Shown here: positions 26,801-32,975 of the stretch, in pieces
Position numbering within the stretch: the stretch's first letter is position 1
How the letters are laid out: each line of letters starts with the position of its first letter
Source of the DNA: a virus
DNA: 57,449 nucleotides
IMG/VR virus record: IMGVR_UViG_3300027759_000104
Span: 1 to 57,449 of that record
Reading direction: 5' to 3' (one strand)
Notes under the pieces: model-generated
The model's input: the letters and a program-made list of their open reading frames with translations, nothing else
What the model was told of the DNA's origin: nothing
The model's database searches: none
Translations under genes and position numbers: made by a program

Positions 26801-29107
26801 ACCAGAACTACCGCTAGTTCCTACACTACCCGATGTACCTGCACTTCCTGAAGAACCAGTACTTCCACTTGAACCAGAAGACCCGCTTGAGCCAGATGTT
26901 CCTGAACTACCACTAGAACCTGATGAACCCGAACTTCCTGAAGAACCAGATGTTCCCGAACTACCACTAGTCCCTGAAGAACCATTAACACCTGAACTAC
27001 CTGAAGAACCTGAACTACCACTTGTACCTGATGTTCCTACACTTCCTGAAGAACCTGAACTTCCACTTGAACCACTTGAGCCAGACGAACCTGAACTACC
27101 ACTTGAGCCAGATGTACCTGATGAACCACTCGTTCCACTTGAACCTGTATTTCCACTTGAGCCAGACGAACCTGAACTACCACTTGTACCTGATGTTCCT
27201 ACACTTCCTGAAGAACCTGAACTTCCACTTGAACCACTTGTTCCCGAAGTTCCAACACTACCGCTAGAACCTGATGAACCTGAACTTCCTGATGAACCTG
27301 ATGTACCAGAACTACCACTTGTGCCCGAAGACCCTGTACTTCCGCTACTACCACTTGAACCAGAACTACCTGATGAACCCGATGTCCCTGATGAACCCGA
27401 TGTTCCTGATGAACCTGTCAATCCTGAACTTCCACTTGAGCCACTACTACCTGATGAACCCGATGTTCCTGTAGAACCCGATGTTCCTGTAGAACCCGAT
27501 GTTCCTGTAGAACCTGAACTACCACTTGTACCTGATGTTCCTGATGTTCCGCTAGTTCCTGATGAACCAGTACTACCTGAAGAACCTGAACTACCAGATG
27601 AACCTGAAGAACCTGAACTACCAGATGAACCTGATGTGCCAGAACTACCACTCGTACCTGAAGACCCAGTTATACCACTACTACCTGACGAACCTGTTGA
27701 ACCAGAGCTACCACTTGAGCCAGATGTACCTGATGAACCAGAACTACCTGAACTACCACTTGAACCAGATGTTCCAACACTACCTGATGAACCACTACTT
27801 CCCGCAGAACCTGATGAACCCGACGTTCCGCTTGTTCCACTACTACCACTAGTACCAGTACTACCTGATGTACCCGATGAACCACTTGAACCTGAACTTC
27901 CCGATGAACCACTTGAACCTGAACTACCTGATGTACCTGAAGAACCACTTGTTCCTGATGTACCACTAGTCCCAACACTACCACTTGAACCTGAAGTTCC
28001 TCCAGTTCCTGATGTTCCGCTTGTACCTGAACTTCCTGATGACCCTGAAGTTCCTGATGTACCTGCACTTCCAGATGAACCAGACGTACCAACACTTCCT
28101 GAAGAACCACTTGAACCTGATGTACCACTAGTCCCAACACTACCACTTGAACCTGAAGTTCCAGTACTTCCTGATGTACCTGAAGTTCCTGATGTTCCAC
28201 CTGTACCTGAACTTCCTGATGACCCTGAAGTTCCTGATGTACCTACACTTCCAGATGAACCACTAGTACCATTTGTACCGTCAACACCACTTAATCCCGA
28301 ACTACCACTTGTACCTACACTTCCTGATGAACCACTAGTTCCTGTACTACCCGATGTTCCACTTGTTCCGCTTGTTCCACTACTACCTGACGAACCATTA
28401 CTACCTGAAGTTCCCGAAGACCCACTTGAACCTGAACTACCTGATGAACCACTTGAACCTGATGTTCCAGAACTACCATTAGAACCAGATGCCGTAATAC
28501 CTGTTACAGAAATAACAGTTCCATCACTATTATATAATTCTAATGTACTTGTACCTGAAAAATAAGTACCACCCGTTAATTCAGTACCTTGTGCAAAAAC
28601 TCTCCAACGAGCATTTGCTCTTGTTACGCCACTAACACCTTCAATAGTTGAACCTGTCCAAGCATTAATAAATGCCTGACCTTCAGGTGTATTGTTCTTT
28701 ACAATAGTTTCGTAAGATAATTGAGTTACAGAATTAGCACTTACCGCCGCATCCCATAAATCATTGTAATTGTCTATTTGATATTGATATGCTGTTTCAG
28801 TTTCATTAACCCAAACAATCATACCCAATCTTCTTCTACCCGAAGAGAAATTGTCAGAATTTAAAGTTAAATATGTTGGAGAAAATGTACCGTTACCAAT
28901 GTTAATATTAATAGGTATATTATTAACACTTAATTGTTGTTGTCCTTGCCCACTAAATATTAAACCTAAATTAGTAAGGTATGCCGCCTCTTGCCATCCA
29001 CCAACATTTAAAACATTAAAATTGGTTCCGTATGGGCTTGTTCTCGCTACACTGAAAGGTCCTGTAATTTGGGACGCACTTATTGGATTTTGATACGGTA
29101 TTGCCAT
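14807..29107 (-). CDS. Giant collagen-like (Gly-X-Y) fibre protein
   Basis: A 4766-residue protein. Residues 1 to about 205 form an N-terminal globular domain (MAIPYQNPISASQITGPFS...; SSGRRRLGM near residue 90) homologous to the N-terminus of the fibre at 36918-37907. It is probably the virion anchor. About 4300 residues follow as uninterrupted Gly-X-Y triplets, almost all GSS, GTS, GSV, GST or GSA, in three blocks (about 205-3707, 3831-4484, 4600-4745). Two homologous globular inserts of about 120 residues separate the blocks, and the chain closes with a short tail, TFTLGIVYTTANNFNFI. The triplet blocks contain essentially no Pro, Cys or aromatics. Gly at every third position is the collagen signature, and phages use collagen-like stalks in tail fibres. 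The length is exceptional. Exact repeat number depends on correct assembly of low-complexity DNA. Confidence 0.85.
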   Translation of the reverse strand: MAIPYQNPISASQITGPFSVARTSPYGTNFNVLNVGGWQEAAYLTNLGLIFSGQGQQQLSVNNIPININIGNGTFSPTYLTLNSDNFSSGRRRLGMIVWVNETETAYQYQIDNYNDLWDAAVSANSVTQLSYETIVKNNTPEGQAFINAWTGSTIEGVSGVTRANARWRVFAQGTELTGGTYFSGTSTLELYNSDGTVISVTGITASGSNGSSGTSGSSGSSGSSGSSGSSGTSGSNGSSGSSGTSGTSGTSGSTGTSGSSGSVGTSGSSGLSGVDGTNGTSGSSGSVGTSGTSGSSGSSGTGGTSGTSGTSGSTGTSGSSGSVGTSGTSGSSGSSGSVGTSGSSGSAGTSGTSGSSGSSGTSGTSGTGGTSGSSGSVGTSGTSGTSGSSGTSGSSGSSGSSGSSGSSGSSGTSGSTGTSGSSGTSGTSGSSGSAGSSGSSGSVGTSGSSGSSGSSGSSGTSGSSGSSGSTGSSGSSGITGSSGTSGSSGTSGSSGSSGSSGSSGSSGSSGSTGSSGTSGTSGTSGTSGSSGSTGTSGSTGTSGSTGTSGSSGSSGSSGSSGLTGSSGTSGSSGTSGSSGSSGSSGSSGSTGSSGTSGSSGTSGSSGSSGSSGSSGSVGTSGTSGSSGSSGSSGSVGTSGTSGSSGSSGSSGNTGSSGTSGSSGTSGSSGSSGSSGSSGSSGSSGSSGSVGTSGTSGSSGSSGSSGVNGSSGTSGSSGTSGSSGSSGSSGSSGSSGTSGSSGSSGSSGSTGSSGSAGTSGSVGTSGSSGSSGSSGSTGSSGTSGSSGSVGTSGSSGSVGTSGSSGSTGSSGSSGSTGSSGTSGSSGTSGTSGSSGSSGSVGTSGSSGSVGTSGSSGSVGTSGTSGSSGSTGSSGSSGSSGSVGTSGSSGTSGSTGTSGTSGSSGSSGSSGSSGSSGTSGTSGSVGTSGSSGSSGSTGTSGSSGSSGSSGSSGTSGSSGSVGTSGTSGTSGSSGSSGSAGTSGSVGTSGTSGSSGSSGSSGSTGSSGTSGTSGTSGSSGSSGSAGSSGTSGSSGSTGSSGSTGTSGSSGTSGSVGTSGTSGSSGSVGTSGTSGSSGSVGTSGSSGTTGTSGTSGSSGSSGSVGTSGTSGTSGTSGSSGSSGNSGSSGTSGTSGSTGSSGSSGSSGSVGTSGSSGSSGSSGSTGSSGSTGTSGSSGTSGSSGTSGTSGTSGSSGSVGTSGTSGSSGSVGTSGTSGSSGSVGTSGTSGSSGSSGSVGTSGSSGSVGTSGTSGSSGSSGSSGVSGSSGSSGISGSSGTSGTSGTSGSSGSTGTSGSSGSAGSSGNSGTSGSSGSVGTSGTSGSSGSVGTSGTSGSSGSSGNSGTSGTSGSSGSVGTSGTSGTSGSSGSSGSSGSVGTSGTSGSSGSVGTSGSSGSTGTSGSSGSAGSSGNSGTSGTSGSSGSSGSSGSTGTSGSSGSTGTSGSSGSVGTSGTSGTSGTSGSSGSVGTSGTSGSVGTSGTSGSSGSSGSSGSSGSSGSAGSSGTSGSTGSSGSSGSSGSVGTSGSSGSTGTSGSSGSVGTSGSSGSTGTSGTSGSSGSVGTSGTSGTSGSSGSSGTSGSSGSTGTSGSSGSVGTSGTSGSSGSTGTSGSAGSSGSSGSSGSSGSSGSVGTSGTSGSSGSTGTSGTSGSSGSSGTGGSSGSSGSTGTSGTSGSVGTSGTSGSSGSVGTSGTSGSSGSVGTSGSSGSSGTSGTSGSSGSVGTSGTSGSSGSVGTSGTSGTSGTSGSSGSVGTSGSSGSVGTSGTSGTSGSSGSVGTSGTSGSSGSYGSSGSSGSTGTSGTSGSSGTTGSSGSSGSSGSSGSVGTSGSSGSSGTSGYSGSSGSSGSSGSAGTSGVNGSSGTSGSSGSSGSSGSSGSSGTSGSSGSTGSSGSSGSSGSTGTSGSSGSTGTSGTSGSVGTSGSSGSSGSSGSSGSVGTSGTSGSSGSTGSSGSSGTSGSTGTSGTSGSSGSVGTSGTSGTSGSSGSSGSSGTSGSSGSVGTSGTSGSSGSSGSSGISGSSGSSGSTGTSGTSGSSGSVGTSGSSGSSGSVGTSGTSGTSGTSGSSGSSGSTGSSGSSGTSGSSGSSGSAGSSGSSGSTGTSGTSGSTGSSGSSGTSGSSGSSGSVGTSGTAGTSGSTGSSGSSGSSGSVGTSGTSGSSGSSGSAGSSGTSGSSGTSGTSGSSGSTGSSGTSGSSGSVGTSGSSGSTGTSGSSGSSGTSGSSGSTGSSGSSGSAGSSGSTGSSGTSGSSGSVGTSGTSGSSGSVGTSGSSGSSGSSGSVGTSGSSGSSGSSGSSGSSGSVGTSGSSGSTGTSGSSGSTGSSGSSGSTGTSGTSGSSGSTGTSGTSGSSGSVGTSGTSGSSGSVGTSGTSGSSGSVGTSGTSGSSGSVGTSGSSGTSGSSGSSGSSGSTGTSGSSGTSGSSGSTGTSGSAGSSGSSGSSGSSGSTGTSGSSGSSGSTGSSGSSGTSGSSGTSGSSGNSGSSGTSGTSGTSGSSGSSGSAGSSGTSGSVGTSGTSGSSGSTGSSGSSGTSGTSGSSGSSGSSGSSGTSGSSGSTGSSGTSGSSGTSGTSGSSGSSGSSGSTGTSGSSGSSGTSGSSGSSGSSGSSGSSGSSGSTGSRGTSGTSGTSGSSGTSGSNGTSGSSGSSGSSGSSGSGGTSGSSGLSGVDGTNGTSGSSGTSGTSGSSGSSGSSGSSGSVGTSGTSGSSGSSGSAGSSGSSGSSGTSGANGSSGSSGSSGSSGTSGSSGSSGSAGSSGSSGSVGTSGSSGTSGSSGSSGSSGSSGSSGSSGSAGTSGSSGSAGTSGSSGSSGSAGSSGSSGVTGSSGTSGSSGSSGSSGSSGSVGTSGSSGTSGSSGSSGSSGSSGSSGSTGSSGSSGSTGSSGTSGTSGSSGSSGSTGTSGSSGSSGSAGTSGSSGSTGSSGSSGSAGSSGSVGTSGTSGSSGSSGSSGSTGSSGTSGSSGSSGSSGSTGSSGSSGTSGSVGSSGTSGSSGSSGSAGSSGSTGTSGSSGSVGTSGTSGSSGSSGSSGSVGTSGTSGSSGSSGSSGTSGSVGTSGSSGTSGSSGSSGSSGSSGSSGSTGSSGTSGSTGSSGSSGSTGSSGTSGSSGSSGSSGTSGTSGSSGSSGSSGSVGTSGTSGSSGSSGSTGSSGSAGTSGSSGSVGTSGSSGSSGSSGSSGSAGSAGTSGTSGSSGSSGSSGSSGSAGTSGANGSSGTSGTSGSSGSSGSSGSSGSVGTSGSSGTSGTSGTSGSSGSAGSSGSAGSSGSSGSSGTSGANGSSGTSGSSGSSGSSGSSGSAGSSGTSGSSGSSGSTGSSGSSGTSGSSGSSGTSGSSGSSGSSGSVGTSGSSGTSGSSGSSGSSGSAGSSGTSGTSGSSGTSGSSGSSGSSGSTGSSGSTGTSGSSGSSGSSGSVGTSGSSGSAGTSGSSGSSGSSGSSGSSGSTGSRGTSGTSGSSGTSGTSGTSGSSGSSGSAGSSGTSGANGSSGTSGTSGSSGSSGSSGSAGSSGSTGTSGSSGSSGTSGSSGSSGSSGSSGSAGSSGSSGTSGANGSYGTSGTSGSSGSSGSAGSSGSVGTSGSSGSSGSAGSSGSTGSSGSSGSSGTSGANGSSGTSGSSGSSGSSGSSGSSGSVGTSGSSGSSGSSGSSGSTGSSGTSGTSGSSGSSGSSGSSGSAGSSGTSGANGSSGTSGSSGSSGSTGSSGSSGTSGANGSSGTSGSSGSSGSSGTAGSSGLSGNDSSNSGRWRYNGTGTTPAATFFQTDSTTISSITNVYINIDDINSTSYASWFSGIDTIQALGNTVYLQITQVGSNNIIGIWDVAGITVTGSVYRWIFKGNIVANGTLSSTEYTISWVFNGLNGSSGTSGSSGTSGSSGSSGSSGSSGNTGSSGTSGSSGTSGSSGSAGSSGSSGNTGSSGTSGSSGSSGSVGTSGTSGTSGTSGSSGSSGSAGTSGSSGTSGSSGSSGSSGNTGSSGSSGTSGSSGSSGSTGSSGSSGTSGSSGSSGSSGSSGSAGSSGTSGANGSSGTSGSSGSSGSSGSSGSSGSVGTSGSSGSSGSSGSSGSTGSRGTSGSSGTSGSSGSSGSSGTSGSNGSSGTSGSAGSSGSSGSSGSSGTSGSNGSSGTSGSSGSSGSSGSSGSAGTSGSVGTSGSSGSAGSSGSSGNTGSSGTSGSSGTSGSSGSSGSSGSGGSSGTSGSSGTSGSSGSSGSSGSTGSSGSSGITGSSGTSGSSGTSGSSGSSGSSGSTGSSGTGGSSGTSGSSGSSGSSGSSGNSGSSGTSGSSGTSGSSGSSGSSGSSGSAGSSGSSGSSGITGSSGTSGSSGSSGSSGTSGSSGTSGSSGSSGSSGSSGNTGSSGTSGSSGSAGSSGSSGNTGSSGTSGSSGSAGSSGSSGNTGSSGTSGSSGTSGSTGSSGSSGITGSSGTSGSGSAGSSGSSGSGSSGTSGLDGISGTSGSSGITGSSGTSGSGSSGSSGSSGSTGSSGTSGSSGTSGSSGSSGSSGSSGSTGSRGTSGSQGNKGGLQYIYGNGAGTAPSSGQFSYNGAGSSVYDLKFNVTTADSANISDYFFNLVGKSGIVYLIFNLNGSNKIDIYSFNNVSVSGSDYLFTGALDTNAGDTTLTTSDLCAITIIVNGASGANGSSGTSGSSGSSGSTGSRGTSGSSGSSGSSGSSGTSGSSGTSGSSGSSGSSGSSGSSGSSGTSGSSGSTGSRGTSGSSGTSGTSGSSGSSGTSGSNGSSGTSGSSGSSGSSGSSGTSGSSGSSGITGSSGTSGSGSSGTSGAAGGTFTLGIVYTTANNFNFI
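14870..15310 (-). repeat. Gly-X-Y triplet block 3
   Basis: About 146 codons of Gly-Ser/Thr-Ser triplets near the C-terminus, including GSTGSRGTSG motifs with rare Arg. Approximate borders. Ends just before the C-terminal tail. Confidence 0.8.
15655..17615 (-). repeat. Gly-X-Y triplet block 2
   Basis: About 650 codons of Gly-X-Y triplets between the two globular inserts. Around 15840-15930 the triplet phase is broken several times (GSGSAG, GSGSSG, GLDGISG), suggesting kinks or flexible points in the stalk. Borders approximate. Confidence 0.8.
17985..28492 (-). repeat. Gly-X-Y triplet block 1 (about 10.5 kb)
   Basis: About 3500 codons of Gly-X-Y triplets. At DNA level it is a 9-bp-like quasi-repeat, but Gly and Ser codons are freely interchanged (GGT/GGA, TCA/TCT/AGT), so neighbouring units are rarely identical. 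Two rare LSGVDGTNGTSG segments, at about 28270-28300 and 21140-21170, are nearly identical in DNA and may mark an internal duplication. The opposite strand stays open over kilobases as a by-product. Confidence 0.85.
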
Positions 29108-29136
29108 TTTTTTACTTACTAATAATTATCTTTTTT

Positions 29137-30345
29137 TTAGGTTTTATACACCCCTTTGAAATAATAATTATTTTTATCAGGAAGTTTTGGAGGTAACAAT
29201 CCATCGTTAGACAAGTATAATACTCTATAAGTCCCCGCAGGTATCGCTCCACCTGAAGTTATTGTAATATTCCCAACCGAAATTTTAGGGTCAGGAGTTG
29301 CTAAAATATCAAAGTCACAAGGTTGTGATTGATAACCAACATTTACTGTCATGTTATTTAAACTTCCCCCCACACCAGCAAGTGGTATCCAAATCGTATA
29401 CATGTACTGTAAGCTAGTGTTAATATCACTATTATTAACCTCAATTGTCTCAAATGTGTATTGGTTAATTAAACATCCGAAACTATCGTTAATAGTATTT
29501 GAGAATTGGTTTAACACACCTTTTAAGTCTGTAGGTTTAACAAAGTTTCCTGTTCCACCCGTAAATCCTGAGTATGATGAGTATTTGTTCATCATATAAC
29601 TGTAGTTTGGACTTGTCGGTAATGGAAGAGCTCCCGAATTACCCCATCCGTACCAATTAACATTAGTATCAACTGTAACACCATCCGCCAAGTAATACAT
29701 ATAACTTCCTAATCCATACAACGAACCACTTGCCGAAGAATCTTGTGGTTCTGCGAATACATAAGCGTAGTACAAAGGTTTTGTTATAGATGGTGTCGGA
29801 GTAAATGTTGGGGTTGTTGTCGTTGTTGGGGTGAGAGTTGGGGTTCTCGTAGGTGTTAAAGACATTGTTGGTGTAACACTTGGAGTAATACTTGGAGTCG
29901 GAGTAGGTGTTGCAGGTAGAGCAGGTGCGTTACAACAAGGTCTATCAATAATGTAAGGATTATTAGTTGGATAAGAGTAAGAGTTTAAACTAAAACTACT
30001 AAGAACACTTACATAAATTTTTTGAGGTAATGGTATAATAACAATACCCTGAGATGATTGTTTTAAAAACTGAACTAAAAACTTACCTTCATTTTTTGTT
30101 TCTCTACTTGTGAATTGATAGTTTACATAATAAGTAATATCTAAAGGATTAACAGTAGACGCACTTGTTGTAATATAACATTCTTTAGACGCTACAACAT
30201 ATTTCTTATTAATTTCGTCATATACCGAAATTAAAATTGTATTACCCGAAATATTTTCATCTAAACCAAAATCACTTCTTCCGTCTTTTGATATCTCAAC
30301 TTGGAAAACTGGTAACGTTGAATTTTTCTTAATAAACCATTCCAT
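29137..30345 (-). CDS. Modular tail protein: MEWFI domain, Thr-Pro linker, EP/GS C-terminal domain
   Basis: 402 residues from the ATG at 30345 (MEWFIKKNSTLPVFQVEISK). This start is preferred over one 27 nt upstream because it aligns with the first residue of the paralogue MEFFINKGATLPVLKMQVVK, whose stop lies directly before it. Residues 1 to about 130 are homologous to that 122-residue neighbour. A Thr-Pro linker follows ([13 protein letters not shown]... to about 185). The C-terminal 210 residues (YAYVFAEPQDSSASGSLYG...) are homologous to the C-terminus of the protein at 37917-38921 ([19 protein letters not shown]). It is probably a surface-exposed virion protein. It directly precedes the giant fibre gene. 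Confidence 0.7.
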   Translation of the reverse strand: MEWFIKKNSTLPVFQVEISKDGRSDFGLDENISGNTILISVYDEINKKYVVASKECYITTSASTVNPLDITYYVNYQFTSRETKNEGKFLVQFLKQSSQGIVIIPLPQKIYVSVLSSFSLNSYSYPTNNPYIIDRPCCNAPALPATPTPTPSITPSVTPTMSLTPTRTPTLTPTTTTTPTFTPTPSITKPLYYAYVFAEPQDSSASGSLYGLGSYMYYLADGVTVDTNVNWYGWGNSGALPLPTSPNYSYMMNKYSSYSGFTGGTGNFVKPTDLKGVLNQFSNTINDSFGCLINQYTFETIEVNNSDINTSLQYMYTIWIPLAGVGGSLNNMTVNVGYQSQPCDFDILATPDPKISVGNITITSGGAIPAGTYRVLYLSNDGLLPPKLPDKNNYYFKGVYKT

Positions 30346-30346
30346 A

Positions 30347-30715
30347 TTAAATAGATACGTAACTATTACCAATTTTTATCGTAAGTTTTTCTCTGATTGG
30401 TAAAATATAAGTTCCTGTATCAGTGATAAAAACAAACTCTCCTTCATAAAGTCCCTCTCTACTTGTATCGCTTGAAGTGAATTTATAATAAACATAGTAT
30501 TCTGTCTCAGCGTTTGGGTCAATAAATGTCTTTTCAACAAACCCTCCTTTCTTATTCAGAATCTTGTAACCTCCCGTTTTAACATCTATCATGGAAAAAT
30601 AAATCAACGAGGTTTCTATCAGTGACATAAACTCTGTTATGTCAGCAATACCATCTTTAACCACTTGCATTTTAAGAACAGGCAGTGTTGCACCTTTGTT
30701 AATAAAAAATTCCAT
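30347..30715 (-). CDS. Small tail protein, MEFFI domain
   Basis: 122 residues, a free-standing version of the N-terminal domain of the next gene. Both share ME-FI-K--TLPV, a central beta-rich region and a YYVYYKFTS / YYVNYQFTS segment. It has no linker and no C-terminal domain. Its stop and the next ATG are separated by 1 nt, so the two paralogues are translationally coupled. One may cap or cross-link the other; no function is known. A TATTTATT motif lies 13 nt before its ATG. Confidence 0.65.
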   Translation of the reverse strand: MEFFINKGATLPVLKMQVVKDGIADITEFMSLIETSLIYFSMIDVKTGGYKILNKKGGFVEKTFIDPNAETEYYVYYKFTSSDTSREGLYEGEFVFITDTGTYILPIREKLTIKIGNSYVSI

Positions 30716-30721
30716 TAATAG

Positions 30722-30744
30722 TTTTTTAAATAAATATCAAAAAA
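30722..30744 (-). promoter_or_regulatory. TATTTAT motif in the loop of a T6/A6 inverted repeat
   Basis: On the minus strand TATTTATT (30736-30729) lies in the loop between T6 (30744-30739) and A6 (30727-30722), 13 nt before the ATG at 30715. It precedes the MEFFI pair and the giant fibre gene, so it is a candidate start of that transcript. The A/T-only stem is weak. Confidence 0.35.
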
Positions 30745-32415
30745 TCAACATTCTTTTCTTAAATTACTATCATAATGTTCAAATCTATCATGTTCGGTAG
30801 GAGTGAGTAATAAAATACCTGGTTTTAACTTACCTTTAATTGTGTTTTGGAAGTTGTGAGACATTAAAGTTTGCTCATATGGGTGTTGATATTTTGTCTC
30901 CAAATAACATTTATAACTCCCACTTTTTGAAAGGATTATAGGCCAGTTACACAAATAAATTTCACCTGAAGCATATGGTAAACCCTTATGTGTTTTTATC
31001 TCGTTAAATTTTGTTTTTGGAGCGTTCGGGTCTAAACCATGTTGAGGTAATCTTGGGTTTTTTGGCCAATGTTGTTCTCTGAAATTTTGTGGAACATTAT
31101 ACCAACTCCACTGAGTACTATTATCACCATAAAACTCTGAAAAATTTAATTTTAAAAAATCAAAGTTTTCTTTGTTAACTATCTCTAAACTTTTTTGATA
31201 TAGATTACTCACATATCTGTTGAACCCATTTCTACATACTTCATTTTTTTTTGAATAAAAAAACATATCATCTTCAAAGAATAACATATAGTCCAACCCT
31301 GTTTCATCAAAGTGTTCAGCAGTCCATTGTCTTCCACCTGTAATGCCTATGTTATCTTTTTTAATATGTTCAAAGTCATATTCTTTACAAAGTCTTAAGT
31401 ATTCTTCAGTTGTTGATAAATCTGTAGAGTTATCCAATAAAAATTTCTTTGGTTTGTCCAAGAAATCCCTATCATATTCAATCATAGATTTAATTAATGT
31501 TTCAAATTGTTTTGGTGAATTGAATGTTATTACATACAACGCAACTTTATCTATATCTAAATCATTTTGAATTTTAACAAACTCTGTCTTTTTAACTAAA
31601 ACATCATCTTTTAAATCCTCAAAGAATTTCCCAAATAAACCATTATATTCAATTTCAAAATAATTTATGTATTCACTTAACTTATAAACCATTATTGAAA
31701 ATATTGACTCTTCCGTTCCCATGTACCCACTTGATAGTGTATCATTCAATAGGTTATAGTATTCACCATTCATCTGTGATATGGTTTCTTTCGGCCCACC
31801 AAAGAACCCACCACGAGCAACTTTCTTTACATCATCTTCAGCCCACTGATTAATCTTTGGGTATGAAAATCCATGTATCTCATTACTTGCATCGTATGGA
31901 AAACAAACAAATGTAAACTTATCAATATACTTACTTAAATTATTTAAAACCTTATCATGTGTAAAATATCCAGGATGAACAGTATTTGTAAGTCCAGCGT
32001 CAATCCAAAATAAAAACTCTGAATTAAACTTATCAAAAATCCTTGCATCATTTAATATAAACATTTTTGACATAACAAGTGGATTGTATATTTCCAATCT
32101 ACCTTGTGTTGATTCTTTTAACCACCCTGATTGATTATACCATTCAGGATTATTTCTAATTTCTTGTATTTTATTGTAAAAGTCATTTTCAACAAACCAA
32201 CTCTTATCTCTTAAAATAAATTGGGTATTACTTTGGTCTCTTCTTTCCCAAACAAATTCCTCCAATTCCTTTTCACCAAAAATTATTAAGTTTTCTTCAA
32301 CTTTTAATAGTTGTTCAAATTTTTCTAAATAATGTGAAAAAGAACGAGACCAACCTTCTTCAAGATTTTCCCTTCCAATATTCCACAATCCTGTAACTAA
32401 TGTAATATTACTCAT
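30745..32415 (-). CDS. Bifunctional glycosyltransferase: HtrL/YibB-like domain fused to a GT-A domain
   Basis: 556 residues. The N-terminal half starts ITLVTGLWNIGRENLEEGW and has NLIIFGE, FLFWIDAG (134-141) and GGFFGG. These match the HtrL/YibB (WlaTC) family, putative glycosyltransferases of surface-polysaccharide clusters. From about residue 288 a second domain begins (VALYVITFNSPKQFETLIKS) with EDD at 381-383 (FFEDDMFF), a likely metal/nucleotide-sugar site of a GT-A-fold transferase. It is the last gene of a five-gene glycosyltransferase operon and overlaps its upstream neighbour by 4 nt. Donor and acceptor cannot be read from sequence. The adjacent giant Ser/Thr-rich fibre is a plausible acceptor, which is inference. 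Confidence 0.7.
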   Translation of the reverse strand: MSNITLVTGLWNIGRENLEEGWSRSFSHYLEKFEQLLKVEENLIIFGEKELEEFVWERRDQSNTQFILRDKSWFVENDFYNKIQEIRNNPEWYNQSGWLKESTQGRLEIYNPLVMSKMFILNDARIFDKFNSEFLFWIDAGLTNTVHPGYFTHDKVLNNLSKYIDKFTFVCFPYDASNEIHGFSYPKINQWAEDDVKKVARGGFFGGPKETISQMNGEYYNLLNDTLSSGYMGTEESIFSIMVYKLSEYINYFEIEYNGLFGKFFEDLKDDVLVKKTEFVKIQNDLDIDKVALYVITFNSPKQFETLIKSMIEYDRDFLDKPKKFLLDNSTDLSTTEEYLRLCKEYDFEHIKKDNIGITGGRQWTAEHFDETGLDYMLFFEDDMFFYSKKNEVCRNGFNRYVSNLYQKSLEIVNKENFDFLKLNFSEFYGDNSTQWSWYNVPQNFREQHWPKNPRLPQHGLDPNAPKTKFNEIKTHKGLPYASGEIYLCNWPIILSKSGSYKCYLETKYQHPYEQTLMSHNFQNTIKGKLKPGILLLTPTEHDRFEHYDSNLRKEC

Positions 32416-32975
32416 TCCGTATGTCTAACTTTATAGATTATGTAATCAACAAATTCACTTTCAAACACTTTACCTATCTCTTCATAAAAAATAACATCTC
32501 CAAAAACATCTTCTTGGAACATCGGTAAATTATGTGTATTTGGAATCACTCCCATACATTTACCTACATTACCTCTTGTAAAATCTTTTAATCTCCAATT
32601 AATATCACCTAACCAATTGTGTTTGAATATGTATAATTTGTTTTTATCTTTAATAGTTTCTTTGATTACTTTAAATGCTTCTTCAGTGTATCTATCATCA
32701 TCATCGGCAAACATTATAAAATCACCTTCTAATGAATTAATGTTTTCATTAATTAATGGATGTCCGTATTTCCACTTTTGTTCGCCTTGATTTAATATGT
32801 GATTAACTTTGAATTTAAACTCATATCTTGATAATACTTCTGAAACAAATTCGTGATTAATATCAGATATTATTGTAAAAATATCAGTTGTATCTAATTG
32901 GTCTTTGAATGACTCAATCAATCTTGGTAGGGTTTCCCTTCCAATAGAAGTACAAACAATATTAAGACTAAACAT
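32412..32975 (-). CDS. Glycosyltransferase, GT2-like (GT-A fold)
   Basis: 187 residues. It starts MFSLNIVCTSIGRETLPRLI, the nucleotide-binding first strand and helix of family 2 transferases. It carries an unusually acidic metal site, DDDD at 91-94 in FIMFADDDDRYTEEA. At this length it is little more than the GT-A core, with a short C-terminal acceptor region. It overlaps the neighbouring genes on both sides (4 and 8 nt), so it is translated with them. Likely one sugar-transfer step of a short glycan. Confidence 0.72.
   Translation of the reverse strand: MFSLNIVCTSIGRETLPRLIESFKDQLDTTDIFTIISDINHEFVSEVLSRYEFKFKVNHILNQGEQKWKYGHPLINENINSLEGDFIMFADDDDRYTEEAFKVIKETIKDKNKLYIFKHNWLGDINWRLKDFTRGNVGKCMGVIPNTHNLPMFQEDVFGDVIFYEEIGKVFESEFVDYIIYKVRHTE

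Noticed and set aside
14870-28492. CRISPR-like or satellite-like repeat array
   Set aside because: The repeats are short, coding, without constant repeats and unique spacers, and keep one reading frame throughout with synonymous variation.
19731-28565. Very long plus-strand open frames (over 1300 codons each, 19731-23774 and 24132-28565) with Pro-Glu-Leu-Pro repeats
   Set aside because: They are exact antisense shadows of the Gly-Ser/Thr triplet codons. The sense strand has a natural N-terminal domain, globular inserts and a C-terminus; the antisense frames have none and break at the inserts.
29137-30372. Start of the 402-residue tail protein at 30372
   Set aside because: That start overlaps the upstream gene and adds nine residues not found in the paralogue; the ATG at 30345 aligns with the paralogue's first residue.
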